Positions 43,748-53,519 of a stretch of DNA of 64,000 nt are shown here, one piece after another. How positions within the stretch are numbered: the stretch's first letter is position 1; each line of letters begins with the position of its first letter. Below the pieces are notes generated by a model. That model was not told the DNA's origin. It worked only from the letters and a program-made list of their open reading frames with translations, and searched no databases. The translations under genes and the position numbers were made by a program. Source of the stretch: Pantoea sp050157905 (lineage in GTDB: Bacteria > Pseudomonadota > Gammaproteobacteria > Enterobacterales > Enterobacteriaceae); NCBI RefSeq assembly GCF_050157905.1, contig NZ_JBKIWZ010000001.1:2480001-2544000 (forward strand). The letters run 5' to 3'.

Positions 43748-44845
43748 TTACTGAGCGACCGGTTTACCAGCGCGGACAAAAACGGGACGGGTTACCTGGA
43801 CCGGCATCTGACGGTTACGGATCTCAACAATGGCGCTGCTGCCGACGCTGGCCGGCACGCGCGCCAGGGCAATGCTGCAACCCAGTGTCGGTGAGAACGA
43901 GCCACTGGTAATGATCCCCTCCTGCAACTGCCCCTGACTATCGGTGAAGCGCACCGGCAGGCCGTTGCGCAGCACCCCTTTTTCCCTGAGGATTAGCCCC
44001 ACCAGCTTGTCGGTACCCCGTTCACGCTGCACTTCCAGCGCTTCCCGTCCGATAAAATCGCGATCGGCAGGTTCCCAGCTGAGGGTCCAGCCCATATTCG
44101 CGGCCAGCGGTGACACGCTTTCATCCATCTCCTGACCATAGAGATTCATACCCGCTTCCAGGCGCAGCGTATCGCGCGCCCCCAGGCCGGCGGGCTTCAC
44201 GCCTGCCGCCAGCAGACGCTGCCAGAACCCGGCCGCTTCCGTAGCGGGCAAGGCAATCTCATAGCCTGCTTCACCGGTATAGCCGGTAGTGGCGATAAAC
44301 AGGTCGCCTGACGCCACACCGAAGAAGGGCTTCATGCCCGCCACAGCCTCGCGTTGCGCCTCAGTAAACAGCGTCTGCGCTTTCTGCTGCGCCTCTGGCC
44401 CCTGCACGGCGATCAAGGCCAGGTCATCGCGTTCAGTCAGCGTGATGCCATAGCCTTCAGCGTGCTGCGCGATCCAGGCGAGATCTTTTTCACGGGTCGC
44501 GGAGTTAACCACCAGCCGGAAAAAATCCTCGCTCATAAAGTAAACAATTAAATCGTCAATGACGCCACCAGAGGCATTCAGCATGCCGGAATAGAGCGCT
44601 TTGCCCGGCTGCGTCAGCTTTGCCACATCGTTTGCCAGCAGATAACGCAGGAATTCGCGGGTGCGCGGACCTGTCAGATCGATAATGGTCATGTGGGAGA
44701 CGTCAAACATGCCGGCGTCGGTGCGCACTACATGATGCTCATCCATCTGTGAGCCATAGTGCAGCGGCATCATCCAGCCGTGGAAATCCACCATGCGGGC
44801 ACCGCAGGCCTGATGCTGTTCAAACAGAGGTGTTTGCTGAGTCAT
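43748..44845 (-). CDS. gcvT: Aminomethyltransferase, glycine cleavage T protein
   Basis: Transfers the one-carbon unit from aminomethyl-lipoyl GcvH to THF, releasing ammonia. 365 aa (E. coli 364) from ATG 44845 (MTQQTPLFEQHQACGARMVD). Folate-site residues are in FDVSHMTIIDLTGP (Asp of the active site) and YTGEAGYEIALP. First gene of gcvTHP; the upstream open frame to 44932 is not part of the protein. Confidence 0.98.
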   Translation of the reverse strand: MTQQTPLFEQHQACGARMVDFHGWMMPLHYGSQMDEHHVVRTDAGMFDVSHMTIIDLTGPRTREFLRYLLANDVAKLTQPGKALYSGMLNASGGVIDDLIVYFMSEDFFRLVVNSATREKDLAWIAQHAEGYGITLTERDDLALIAVQGPEAQQKAQTLFTEAQREAVAGMKPFFGVASGDLFIATTGYTGEAGYEIALPATEAAGFWQRLLAAGVKPAGLGARDTLRLEAGMNLYGQEMDESVSPLAANMGWTLSWEPADRDFIGREALEVQRERGTDKLVGLILREKGVLRNGLPVRFTDSQGQLQEGIITSGSFSPTLGCSIALARVPASVGSSAIVEIRNRQMPVQVTRPVFVRAGKPVAQ

Positions 44846-45237
44846 AACGATCCTGTGCAGAAGCGAGTGAGTGCAAAAGTGCGCCGGATTCCAGCACCGA
44901 CGCAAACGTTCTCTTATGACTGACGTTACCACCGAATCTGAGGATTAACCATAAGCAAACCGGGGGCGAAATCAGAAGCACAGCCTAACCAGAAAGGCGC
45001 GTCAGCAGGATAAAAAACTGCGATTTTGTGATTAATCGCGCAATAAATGCAGGGCTTTTAAATATACGCAGCAAATTTATGCGAGAGGGCGTCCGGGATG
45101 TTAAAAAAATACCAGACGCATAAACGTCATGAATGAAAAAAACTAATGCGAATTGTGCGGCAAAATTAGAATAAATCAAATGAGGAACCCTGCTGGTGCA
45201 GCGTTGCCTTTTTATGGTGCAGCGGAGTTTCAGCGAT
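44846..45237 (-). promoter_or_regulatory. gcvTHP control region
   Basis: About 390 bp without a gene between gcvT and ubiI. The part from 45000 to 45180 is AT-rich, as expected for Lrp binding. Two CTAAT elements, the core of E. coli GcvA sites, lie at 45143-45147 (plus) and 45165-45169 (minus), about 300 bp before gcvT, at a distance similar to the far GcvA sites of E. coli. A promoter was not identified. Confidence 0.4.
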
Positions 45238-45263
45238 AAAAAAAGCCAGCGCAGGCTGGCTTT
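45238..45263 (-). terminator. Rho-independent terminator after ubiI
   Basis: On minus, AAAGCCAGC/GCTGGCTTT (9 bp, 4-nt loop) runs into a T tract, 12 bp after the ubiI stop. Confidence 0.9.
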
Positions 45264-45275
45264 CAGAGGGGGGAA

Positions 45276-46478
45276 TTAGCGGAGCCAGGCGGGCAAATCG
45301 TTCAGCCCCATCGCCTGCTTCAGCATCATCGGTTTGACGCCCGGCAGACGATCGGCCAGTTTCAGGCCCACATCACGCAGCAGTTTTTTTGCCGGATGAT
45401 TGCCCGCAAACATTTCACGGAAGCCCTGCATGCCCGCCAGCATCATGGCCGCGCTGTGCTTGCGACTGCGCTCATAACGGCGCAGATAGAGGTGCTGACC
45501 GATATCTTTACCCTGCTGATGCAGGCGACGAATTTCACCAATCAGCTCAGCGGCATCCATGAAGCCCAGGTTCACGCCCTGGCCAGCCAGCGGATGAATG
45601 GTGTGCGCCGCATCGCCCACCAGCGCCAGACGGTGAGCAGCGAACTGACGGGCATAGCGCGCCACCAGCGGGAATGATTTGCGTTCACTCTCCAGCTGGC
45701 ACAAGCCAAGCCGCATATCAAACGCCACAGAGAGCTGCTGATTGAACAGCGCGTCAGGCATGGTTTCCAGGCGACTCGCCTCCTGTGGCGCGAGCGACCA
45801 GACGATCGAACTCAGGTGCAGGTCCTGCATCGGCAGGAAAGCCAGAATGCCGTCGCCGTGAAACACCTGACGGGCTACCGCATCGTGCGGCTTTTCCGTG
45901 CGGACGTTGGCCACTAATGCGTGATGATCATAATCCCAGAAGGTCAGCGGAATGTCGGCCTTGTTACGTAGCCAGGAGTGAGCACCGTCCGCAGCAATCA
46001 TCAGCCGCGCACTCAGCATGGTGCCATCCTGCAGGGTAATAAAGGCTTCATTGTCACCAAAAGCAACCTGCTGAAGCTGTGCAGGTGCCATGATCGTAAC
46101 GTCGCTGCAGCCGCTGGCACGCTGCCAGAGCGCATGGTGAATGACCGGATTTTCGATGATATGCCCCAGATGCGACAGGCCCTGCTGCTGATCATCAAAG
46201 GCAATGCTGCCGAAACTGTCTTTGTCCCACACTTCCATGCCGTGATACGCGCTGGCACGCTGTGAGAGAATGGCCGACCAGACATCGAGCTTCTGTAGCA
46301 GCCGTTCGCTGGCGGCATTGATTGCTGACACGCGAATTGAGGGTGACGCACTCAGTGCCATCGGTGGCTCCGGTGCTTTCTCCAGCACGGCGACGCGCAG
46401 TCCACTGCCCTGTAAGCCACAGGCCACTGCCAGTCCTACCATACCGCCACCGGCAATCACCACATCAAAAGTTTGCAT
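45276..46478 (-). CDS. ubiI: Ubiquinone C5-hydroxylase UbiI (VisC)
   Basis: FAD-dependent monooxygenase of aerobic ubiquinone synthesis (C5 hydroxylation). 400 aa, the E. coli length, from ATG 46478 (MQTFDVVIAGGGMVGLAVAC). FAD motifs: GxGxxG at the start, the mid DG motif in MIAADGAHSWLRN, and LALVGDAAHTIHPLAGQGVN. It is 13 bp downstream of ubiH and closes the ygfB-pepP-ubiH-ubiI run. Confidence 0.97.
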   Translation of the reverse strand: MQTFDVVIAGGGMVGLAVACGLQGSGLRVAVLEKAPEPPMALSASPSIRVSAINAASERLLQKLDVWSAILSQRASAYHGMEVWDKDSFGSIAFDDQQQGLSHLGHIIENPVIHHALWQRASGCSDVTIMAPAQLQQVAFGDNEAFITLQDGTMLSARLMIAADGAHSWLRNKADIPLTFWDYDHHALVANVRTEKPHDAVARQVFHGDGILAFLPMQDLHLSSIVWSLAPQEASRLETMPDALFNQQLSVAFDMRLGLCQLESERKSFPLVARYARQFAAHRLALVGDAAHTIHPLAGQGVNLGFMDAAELIGEIRRLHQQGKDIGQHLYLRRYERSRKHSAAMMLAGMQGFREMFAGNHPAKKLLRDVGLKLADRLPGVKPMMLKQAMGLNDLPAWLR

Positions 46479-46491
46479 CTGAGCCTCTTTA

Positions 46492-47670
46492 TTAACGCTT
46501 AACCCAGCCAAGCGTACGCTCGGCCAGTTGATTTCGTAGCCACGGCAGATGATCCATTGCCAGCAGACCCAGGTTACGTCCCGCAATCAGCGGACCATAA
46601 CGATTCGCGAAGACGCGCACCAGCCCATCGGTGATGCCGATGGTGGTGGCGCGGTCGGCCTGGCGACGCTGCTGGTAGCGATGCAGCACCGGATAACTGC
46701 CGGAATCCTGCTGTTGCCGATGGGCGGCGGCCAGGGTTTCAGCCAGTGACATCACATCGCGCAGCCCCAGGTTAAAGCCCTGCCCGGCAATCGGATGCAG
46801 CGTCTGGGCCGCGTTGCCGACGACCGCCACGCGATGCGCGACCGGTGACACCGCCTGGTGCAGCGCCAGTGGATAATAGTCACGCCGGCCGGTGTGGGTA
46901 AATTTACCCAGTCGCCAGCCAAAGGCGCGCTGCAGCTGACTGAGAAATTCGGCATCGCTCCACTGTGAAATCAGGTCGCGCTGCGTGTCCGGAAGACACC
47001 AGACCAGCGACAGACGGTTGTCAGACATCGGCAGCAGCGCCAGCGGGCCATGCTCAGTGAAGCGCTCAAACGCGCGCCCCTGATGCGGCAGCGCCGCAGA
47101 GACGTTGGCGATCACCGCGATTTGCTGATACGCCTCACTCTGCCACTGGATGCCGCACGCGGCGGCCAGCGCAGAGCGCGTCCCATCTGCCGCGATCAGC
47201 AGCTGGCCACTGAGACGCTCATCATTATCCAGTGTCACTTCAACCTGCTGCGCAGTGCGTTCCGCCCGGACTACGCGGGCCGGACAGCGCAGGGTAATCC
47301 CCGGCGCTTTTTCGAGTTCCGCAAACAGCCGCTGACCTACGTCGAACAGCCCGACCACCTGCCCCAGCGCCGGAATAGCGTAGTCCGCCGCCGCCAGCGA
47401 GACAAAACCAGCGTGACCACGGTCGGAAACATGGATATGGGTAATCGGCGTGGCACAACCGGCAATAGTCTGCCAGAGGTTAATATCCGCCAGTTGCTGG
47501 CAGGTACCGGCAGAGAGCGCAATCGCACGGCCATCAAAACCCGGATGCGCACGGCTGCCTGGCTCACTGCTTTCAATCAGCGTAACCGGCAGTGTGCCCT
47601 GAGTCAGATGGGAGATCGCCAGCGCCAGCGTCGCCCCGGTCATACCGCCACCGGCAATCAGAATCGTCAT
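46492..47670 (-). CDS. ubiH: 2-octaprenyl-6-methoxyphenol hydroxylase UbiH
   Basis: FAD monooxygenase for C1 hydroxylation in ubiquinone synthesis. 392 aa, the E. coli length. Motifs: ILIAGGGMTGATLALAIS, LIAADGTRSALAAACG and VAVVGNAAQTLHPIAGQGFN. The last has GNAAQ where UbiI has GDAAH, a UbiH-specific difference also found in E. coli. The ATG overlaps the pepP stop as ATGA. A homologue of ubiI in tandem. Confidence 0.97.
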   Translation of the reverse strand: MTILIAGGGMTGATLALAISHLTQGTLPVTLIESSEPGSRAHPGFDGRAIALSAGTCQQLADINLWQTIAGCATPITHIHVSDRGHAGFVSLAAADYAIPALGQVVGLFDVGQRLFAELEKAPGITLRCPARVVRAERTAQQVEVTLDNDERLSGQLLIAADGTRSALAAACGIQWQSEAYQQIAVIANVSAALPHQGRAFERFTEHGPLALLPMSDNRLSLVWCLPDTQRDLISQWSDAEFLSQLQRAFGWRLGKFTHTGRRDYYPLALHQAVSPVAHRVAVVGNAAQTLHPIAGQGFNLGLRDVMSLAETLAAAHRQQQDSGSYPVLHRYQQRRQADRATTIGITDGLVRVFANRYGPLIAGRNLGLLAMDHLPWLRNQLAERTLGWVKR

Positions 47671-48989
47671 GCCTGTCGTGCCGCCGCCATCAGTGCTTCA
47701 ATCTCATCGGCCTCTTTCACAACGCTGTCGGTGAGATTTTCAATGCCGGTTTCGGTGATCACGATGTCATCTTCAATGCGGATACCAATACCGCGATAGC
47801 GGGCAGGCACATCCGCATCCGGCGCGATATAGAGGCCCGGCTCAACGGTTAACACCATACCAGGCTCCAGAATCCGGTCGCGGCTCGGGGTGCCGTAGTG
47901 ACCGACATCATGCACATCCAGACCCAGCCAGTGGCTCAGGCCATGCATGAAGAATGCGCGGTGCGCCTCTTCAGCGATCAGGGTATCAACATCACCGTCC
48001 AGAATCTCCAGCTCCACCAGCCCTGTAACCATGATGCGTACCACTTCATCATTGACTTCACGGATGCTGACGCCAGGTCGGAACAGCTCAAGAGAGCGCT
48101 TCAGTGAGGCGAGAACAATGTCATAAATGGCACGCTGGGCCGGGCTGAATTTGCCGTTCACCGGGAAGGTTCGGGTGATATCGCCTGCATAGCCCTGGAA
48201 CTCGCAGCCCGCGTCGATCAGCACCAGATCGCCGTCGCGCATCTCACTTTCGTTTTCGGTGTAGTGCAGGATGCAGCCATTTTCGCCCGCGCCCACAATG
48301 GTGTTATAGGAGGGATAACGTGCGCCGTGACGGGTAAATTCGTGATGGATTTCCCCTTCGAGCTGATACTCATACATGCCAGGCTGACAGGCCTGCATCG
48401 CGCGGGTATGCGCCAGCGCGGTGATCTCTCCGGCACGGCGTAACAGCGCGATCTCATCCTCATCTTTAAACAGGCGCATCTCATGCACCCAGGGACGCCA
48501 GTCTGTGACGGTTGCTGGCGCGCTGAGATTCTGACGGAAACCGCGACGCAGCTTTTCCAGTGCGCCGGACACCAGCGCATCCGCATAGGCATACTCGCCC
48601 TGCGCATGGTAAATCACATCCAGGCCGTTGAGCAGCAGGTGAAGCTGTTCGCCGATATCATTCCAGGGTAACGCGCGATCGACGCCCAGCTTTTCCGGTG
48701 CCGCCTGCTGGCCCAGCCGGCGGCCAAACCAGATTTCTGCATTGAGATCGCGTACCCGGTTAAACAGCACGCTGTGGTTATGATTTTCATCGCTTTTAAT
48801 CAGCACCAGCAGCGCCTGCGGTTCATTAAACCCGGTGAAATACCAGAAATCGCTGCTCTGGCGGAACGGATACTCACTGTCGTTACTGCGCGTAACTTCA
48901 GGCGCAGCAAAAATTAACGCTGCGCTTCCTGGTGCCATCTTCGCCAGCAGCGCCTGACGACGCTTCTGAAAACGTTCCAGTGAAATCAT
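47667..48989 (-). CDS. pepP: Xaa-Pro aminopeptidase P
   Basis: Manganese-dependent peptidase that releases N-terminal residues next to proline. 440 aa (E. coli 441) from ATG 48989 (MISLERFQKRRQALL). The five metal ligands of the pita-bread fold are visible: two Asp in VLIDAGCEFQGYAGDITRTF, His in FFMHGLSHWLGLDVHDVG, Glu in MVLTVEPGLYIAP and Glu in IGIRIEDDIVIT. A longer frame to 49124 overlaps ygfB and is not used. Coupled to ubiH by a 4-bp overlap. Confidence 0.97.
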   Translation of the reverse strand: MISLERFQKRRQALLAKMAPGSAALIFAAPEVTRSNDSEYPFRQSSDFWYFTGFNEPQALLVLIKSDENHNHSVLFNRVRDLNAEIWFGRRLGQQAAPEKLGVDRALPWNDIGEQLHLLLNGLDVIYHAQGEYAYADALVSGALEKLRRGFRQNLSAPATVTDWRPWVHEMRLFKDEDEIALLRRAGEITALAHTRAMQACQPGMYEYQLEGEIHHEFTRHGARYPSYNTIVGAGENGCILHYTENESEMRDGDLVLIDAGCEFQGYAGDITRTFPVNGKFSPAQRAIYDIVLASLKRSLELFRPGVSIREVNDEVVRIMVTGLVELEILDGDVDTLIAEEAHRAFFMHGLSHWLGLDVHDVGHYGTPSRDRILEPGMVLTVEPGLYIAPDADVPARYRGIGIRIEDDIVITETGIENLTDSVVKEADEIEALMAAARQA

Positions 48990-49035
48990 CTCTGCACTCC
49001 CTGTAAACTGACCGGTTAAACTCGTTGCCCTGAAA

Positions 49036-49614
49036 TTAGTGTAGCGTCGGCTTCTGGACTTCGGGGGCAGTGGGCTGCCGGCGAGTAAAGGTGTCGTGAC
49101 ACAGCAGTGCCGCCACGCGCACATATTCGATCACCTCTTCAAGCGACTGCTCCAGTTCTTCCTGGTCTTCATCTTCTTCATAACCAAGCTGTGCAATCGT
49201 ACGCAGGTCATCAATCGCTTCACCGGTTTCGCCCGTGACCTTATCCAGTTTAGGCTGGGTTACACCCAGGCCGAGCAGAAAATGGTTAACCCAGCCAGCC
49301 AGCGCATCGGCGCGGTCAAAGACGGTAATGTCATCGTCAGCGGGCAGAAGCAGCTGAAACAGAAAACCGTCGTCTTCCAGCGTGGTCGCCGTATGTTCGT
49401 GCAGCGCCGCCAGCGGCACGGCAAGAGTGTGTGAAAACGCCATGCCTTCGTTAGCCAGATCGTGTACCAGCGTTTTCCAGCTGGTGTCCTGGTTACCGCC
49501 GCAAAGGATGCCGCTCAGGAGGCCATGCATTTCTGCTGGCGTCATTCCTACACCCTGCTGTGAGAGTATGGCGGCAAGCGCGTTGTAATCGGGGGTTGCG
49601 TTCTGTAAGGACAT
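49036..49614 (-). CDS. ygfB: UPF0149 family protein YgfB
   Basis: A 192-aa all-helical protein of the UPF0149/YecA-like family, with E. coli YgfB of about the same length. The signature is in MTPAEMHGLLSGILCGGN and WVNHFLLGLGVTQPKL; a strongly acidic stretch (YEEDEDQEELEQSLEEVIEY) follows. Function is not settled in E. coli. It is the first gene of the pepP-ubiH-ubiI run and divergent from zapA. Confidence 0.93.
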   Translation of the reverse strand: MSLQNATPDYNALAAILSQQGVGMTPAEMHGLLSGILCGGNQDTSWKTLVHDLANEGMAFSHTLAVPLAALHEHTATTLEDDGFLFQLLLPADDDITVFDRADALAGWVNHFLLGLGVTQPKLDKVTGETGEAIDDLRTIAQLGYEEDEDQEELEQSLEEVIEYVRVAALLCHDTFTRRQPTAPEVQKPTLH

Positions 49615-49784
49615 AAGTTTTCATCGTCGTTGGCAGAATAAGTTCGTGTTATGCTACCACTAGCTGCCTCAAGGTTTCCAGAAAAGGGGTTGTATCTTAT
49701 TTCGTGGGTCTATATAGTTGCCCGCCTCCCAAGCCATTGACCGCTAAGGGAGTGGCGAGCGAAGGAATCAGTCAGGAAGGTGGC

Positions 49785-50114
49785 ATGTCTGCACAACCGG
49801 TAGATTTACAAATTTTTGGTCGTTCGTTGAGAGTGAATTGTCCGCCAGAGCAGCAAGATGCGCTCAATAGCGCGGCTGAAGATCTCAATCAGCGGTTGCA
49901 AGATCTGAAAGTTCGCACTAGAGTCACAAATACAGAACAACTGGTGTTTATCGCCGCGTTAAACGTCTGCCACGAGCTCGCTCAGGAGAAAGTGAAAACG
50001 CGCGACTATGCTGCTAATATGGAACAACGCATCCGTATGTTGCAGCAGACGATTGAACAGGCACTGGTTGAGCAGGGCCGCATCTCCGAACGTGAGGGTG
50101 CGAAGTTCGAATAA
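49785..50114 (+). CDS. zapA: Cell division protein ZapA
   Basis: Promotes FtsZ bundling at the Z ring. 109 aa, the E. coli length, from ATG 49785 (MSAQPVDLQIFGRSLRVNCP). The N-terminal globular head is followed by a long coiled coil (LAQEKVKTRDYAANMEQRIR, then MLQQTIEQALVEQ). A longer in-frame start at 49704 is unlikely: GGAAGG stands just before 49785. The 6S RNA gene follows, as in E. coli. Confidence 0.97.
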   Translation: MSAQPVDLQIFGRSLRVNCPPEQQDALNSAAEDLNQRLQDLKVRTRVTNTEQLVFIAALNVCHELAQEKVKTRDYAANMEQRIRMLQQTIEQALVEQGRISEREGAKFE

Positions 50115-50154
50115 AACTTCATGGTTGCTACACGTCAGGCAACGGTGAGGTAAA

Positions 50155-50339
50155 CTTTCTCTGAGATGTTTGCAAGCGGGCCAGTCCCCTGAGCCGATAT
50201 TTCGAAAAAACAGAATGTGACGCTCTGTAACCTGTGTGCATGCTCGGTTCGTCCGAGAAGCCTGATGGTTACGACGGCATGTTCACCTTGAACCAAGGGT
50301 TCAAGGGTTACAGCCTGCGGCGGCATCTCGGAGATCTCC
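50155..50339 (+). ncRNA. ssrS: 6S RNA
   Basis: Small RNA that mimics an open promoter and binds sigma70 RNA polymerase in stationary phase. The sequence from CTTTCTCTGAGATG to GGCGGCATCTCGGAGATCTC aligns with E. coli 6S over about 185 nt. The closing stem (TCTGAGATG with CATCTCGGAGA) and the conserved right-arm segments (GCATGCTCGGTTCGTCCGAG, then CCTTGAACCAAGGGTTCAAG) are present. The ends are set by alignment and may be off by a few bases. It lies between zapA and fau, the conserved position; in E. coli it is co-transcribed with ygfA. Confidence 0.95.
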
Positions 50340-50414
50340 CTTCTTTTCGTCCTGCTTTTTTCCCCGACTGACATGTTATAGTGGCTGCTCAGTGGCTTAT
50401 CCGGCGGAAAAATC

Positions 50415-51008
50415 ATGTCAGAACCTTCCATGACACAACGTCAGGCGATTCGTCAGCAGGTGCGCCATCTGCGACGTGCTCTGACTGATGAGCAACAGGC
50501 CCAGGCGGCGGAACAGCTCGCTGAGCTTGCCCTGAACGTTGCGCCACTCTCCGCGGCAGACACCGTAGCACTGTTTCTCTCCGTGGATGGCGAACTTAAT
50601 ACCCGTCCCCTGATCGCCCGGCTCTGGCACCTGAAAAAGACGGTCTGCCTGCCAGTTTTACACCCCTTCTCCCCCGGTCATCTACTGTTTTTACGCTACA
50701 CGCCTGACACCCCCCTGATCACCAATAAACTGGGCATCCCGGAGCCGCCGCTGGATATCCGGCAGTTGATCACTCTGGATCAATTGGATCTGATGCTGGT
50801 ACCGCTGGTCGCATTCGATCAGCACGGGCAGCGACTGGGAATGGGAGGCGGTTTCTACGATCGCACGCTGCAGAACTGGCAGCAGCACGGCTTTCTGCCC
50901 GTAGGTGTGGCGCACGACTGTCAGCGGGTGGAGGAGTTGCCGGTGGCAGAATGGGATGTGGCTCTGCCTGCAGTTATCACGCCATCAAGGCTCTGGCAGT
51001 GGGAGTAG
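50415..51008 (+). CDS. fau: 5-formyltetrahydrofolate cyclo-ligase
   Basis: Converts 5-formyl-THF to 5,10-methenyl-THF with ATP; named ygfA/fau in E. coli. 197 aa from ATG 50415; an internal ATG at 50430 is possible. Family motifs: the N-terminal basic RQAIRQQVRHLRRALTDEQQ, LFLSVDGELNTRPLI, and the ATP-site GMGGGFYDRTLQNW. It follows 6S RNA directly, and is convergent with serA. Confidence 0.95.
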   Translation: MSEPSMTQRQAIRQQVRHLRRALTDEQQAQAAEQLAELALNVAPLSAADTVALFLSVDGELNTRPLIARLWHLKKTVCLPVLHPFSPGHLLFLRYTPDTPLITNKLGIPEPPLDIRQLITLDQLDLMLVPLVAFDQHGQRLGMGGGFYDRTLQNWQQHGFLPVGVAHDCQRVEELPVAEWDVALPAVITPSRLWQWE

Positions 51009-51160
51009 AAGCGCCCCGCTTTTACACGGCTGAATCCCGGATCAGGCAACAAAGAAGAGTGCAGCATGAAAGGAACAGGCTCAGCCGCAAAGCAGCCCGA
51101 GCCTGACGTTGCTGACACTATGAAGTGGCACACCCTGGCACCACCTCCTGTCTGAAGTGC

Positions 51161-52399
51161 TTAGTAAAGCAGACGGGCGCGAATAGTGCCCGGAATGGCC
51201 TTCATCAGCTGCAGGGCTTTATCCGCCACCTCTGGCTCCGCATCAATGTCGATAACCACATACCCCATAAATGGCGACGTCTGCAGGTACTGAGCGGCAA
51301 TGTTGATGCCCTGCTCCGCAAAAATCTGGTTAATGGCCGTCAGCACACCTGGACGGTTTTCATGGATATGCAGCAGGCGGCTGGCGCTGATGCCGTGGAT
51401 TGGCAATGAGACTTCCGGGAAATTGACTGCTGACAGCGTCGACCCGTTGTCGGAGTATTTCGCCAGTTTGCCCGCCACCTCAATACCAATATTCTCCTGC
51501 GCTTCTTCCGTCGAGCCGCCAATGTGCGGCGTCAGGATCACGTTATCGAACTCACTCAGTGGTGAAATAAAGGGATCGCTGTTGGTAGCCGGTTCTACGG
51601 GGAAGACGTCAATGGCTGCGCCACCCAAATGCTTACTGGCCAGCGCGTCGCACAGCGCCGGGATATCGACCACTGTACCGCGAGAGGCGTTAATCAGCAG
51701 CGCGCCAGGCTTCATCTGCGCCAGCTGTTCTGCGCCAATCATATCCTGCGTGGAGAGGGTTTCCGGCACGTGCAGGCTGACAACGTCGCTCATGCTGAGC
51801 AGGTCATTAAGATAGCGAACCTGGGTGGCATTTCCCAGCGGCAGTTTGTTTTCAATGTCGTAGAAGAAAACGTGCATCCCCAGACTTTCCGCCAGCACAC
51901 CCAGTTGCATACCGATGTGACCGTAACCGATGATTCCCAGCTTCTTGCCACGCGCTTCAAACGAGCCTTTGGCATTCTTGTTCCAGATGCCACGGTGAGC
52001 TTTCGCGTTCGCTTCCGGGATGCCGCGCAACATCAGCAGCATCTCACCAATCACCAGTTCAGCCACCGAGCGGGTATTAGAGAACGGCGCGTTGAATACC
52101 GGGATCCCCCGGCTGGCCGCAGCGTCCAGATCAACCTGGTTAGTACCGATACAGAAACAACCCACGGCGACCAGCTTTTCAGCTGCGGCAAAAATCTCTT
52201 CAGTAAGCTGGGAGCGGGAACGGATACCAATGAAATGCGCATCGCGGATCGATGCTTTTAATGCGTCGGAGTCCAGTGCGCCCTTGTGGAATTCGATGTT
52301 GGTGTAGCCTGCAGCCCGCAGGTTATCCAGCGCACTCTGGTGGACACCTTCCACCAGCAGGAACTTAATCTTATCTTTTTCCAGTGATACCTTTGCCAT
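51161..52399 (-). CDS. serA: D-3-phosphoglycerate dehydrogenase
   Basis: First step of serine synthesis (3-phosphoglycerate to phosphohydroxypyruvate). 412 aa (E. coli 410). The Rossmann motif is GIIGYGHIGMQLGVLAES; catalytic Arg is in LINASRGTVVDIPAL and His in VILTPHIGGSTEEAQENIG. The C-terminal ACT domain (about 340-412; HENRPGVLTAINQIFAEQGI) binds serine as feedback inhibitor. In E. coli Lrp activates serA. The 279 bp upstream, towards rpiA, hold no gene. Confidence 0.98.
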   Translation of the reverse strand: MAKVSLEKDKIKFLLVEGVHQSALDNLRAAGYTNIEFHKGALDSDALKASIRDAHFIGIRSRSQLTEEIFAAAEKLVAVGCFCIGTNQVDLDAAASRGIPVFNAPFSNTRSVAELVIGEMLLMLRGIPEANAKAHRGIWNKNAKGSFEARGKKLGIIGYGHIGMQLGVLAESLGMHVFFYDIENKLPLGNATQVRYLNDLLSMSDVVSLHVPETLSTQDMIGAEQLAQMKPGALLINASRGTVVDIPALCDALASKHLGGAAIDVFPVEPATNSDPFISPLSEFDNVILTPHIGGSTEEAQENIGIEVAGKLAKYSDNGSTLSAVNFPEVSLPIHGISASRLLHIHENRPGVLTAINQIFAEQGINIAAQYLQTSPFMGYVVIDIDAEPEVADKALQLMKAIPGTIRARLLY

Positions 52400-52646
52400 T
52401 TCCCGATCCTATTCAGCGTTCAATGAGGACTACCATAAGCCAGCCTTCTGTCAAAATATCAAAAAAATCGCGTCCGGCAATACAAACGATTGCCCAGAGG
52501 CCAGCACGGCAACGGCTGACGGCAGCACATTGCCGGACAAAATCATGAGGTGGGCGTTTAAGAGAGAATGAACTCACTGCCGATGACGGTTATGTGACAT
52601 AAGTCACCAAATTTCATCCGGGCGAGAAAAGATGATTTGCAGGCAG

Positions 52647-52673
52647 AAATAACCGGCGCCAGAGTGACGCCGG
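52647..52673 (-). terminator. Probable terminator after rpiA
   Basis: On minus, CCGGCG/CGCCGG (6 bp, 9-nt loop) is followed by TTATTTC, 6 bp after the rpiA stop. The T tract is broken, so efficiency is uncertain. Confidence 0.6.
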
Positions 52674-52678
52674 CCAGA

Positions 52679-53338
52679 TCATCTTTTGATGGTTTTCACC
52701 CCGTCCGGCCCGCCAATCAGCGCGATGTCGGCACCACGCGCGGCAAAAAGACCGACGGTAACGACGCCAGGCAGGGCATTAATAGTTTTTTCCAGTTCGA
52801 TCGGATCGAGAATGCGCAGATTATGCACATCAAGAATAATGTTGCCGTTGTCAGTGACCACGTTCTGACGATACTCAGGCAGCCCTCCCATTTTCACCAG
52901 TTCACGCGCCACATAACTGCGCGCCATCGGGATCACCTCAACCGGTAATGGAAAACGGCCCAGTACATCCACCTCTTTCGAGGCGTCGGCGATACAGATA
53001 AACGTCTGTGCCACCGCAGCCACGATTTTTTCCCGTGTCAGCGCCGCTCCACCGCCTTTGATCATCTGCATCTGAGGGTTGATCTCATCTGCGCCATCAA
53101 CATAGACCGACAGCTGGTCAACCTCGTTCAGATCGAACACCTGAATGCCCAGGCTTTTCAGCTTCTGGGTAGAGGCGTCGGAGCTGGAGACGGCGCCGTC
53201 AATCTGATGTCTGACCGTGGCAAGCGCATCGATAAAGTGGGAAGCGGTCGATCCGGTGCCTACGCCAACAATGGTGCCTGGCTGCACGTACTCAAGTGCA
53301 GCCCAGCCAACGGCTTTTTTCAGTTCATCCTGGGTCAT
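52679..53338 (-). CDS. rpiA: Ribose-5-phosphate isomerase A
   Basis: Interconverts ribose-5-phosphate and ribulose-5-phosphate in the pentose phosphate pathway. 219 aa, the E. coli length. Active-site motifs: GVGTGSTASHFIDAL, VYVDGADEINPQMQ and MIKGGGAALTREKIVAA. It stands between serA and the divergent argP, as in E. coli. Confidence 0.98.
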   Translation of the reverse strand: MTQDELKKAVGWAALEYVQPGTIVGVGTGSTASHFIDALATVRHQIDGAVSSSDASTQKLKSLGIQVFDLNEVDQLSVYVDGADEINPQMQMIKGGGAALTREKIVAAVAQTFICIADASKEVDVLGRFPLPVEVIPMARSYVARELVKMGGLPEYRQNVVTDNGNIILDVHNLRILDPIELEKTINALPGVVTVGLFAARGADIALIGGPDGVKTIKR

Positions 53339-53519
53339 GGTATGTTTAAAACCTGTGCGACAACGAAGTGCGCGTAGTATAAAACAAGGCTTGCTGAAAA
53401 TGCGCGGCTGACCGACGTGGATTTATCGGTTTGGAAGCCAGCCCACAAAAACAAGTGAGCCATTACCGGTGACACGCTTGTGGCAGAGTAACGTCCACCC
53501 TGAAGGAGAAAAAACAACA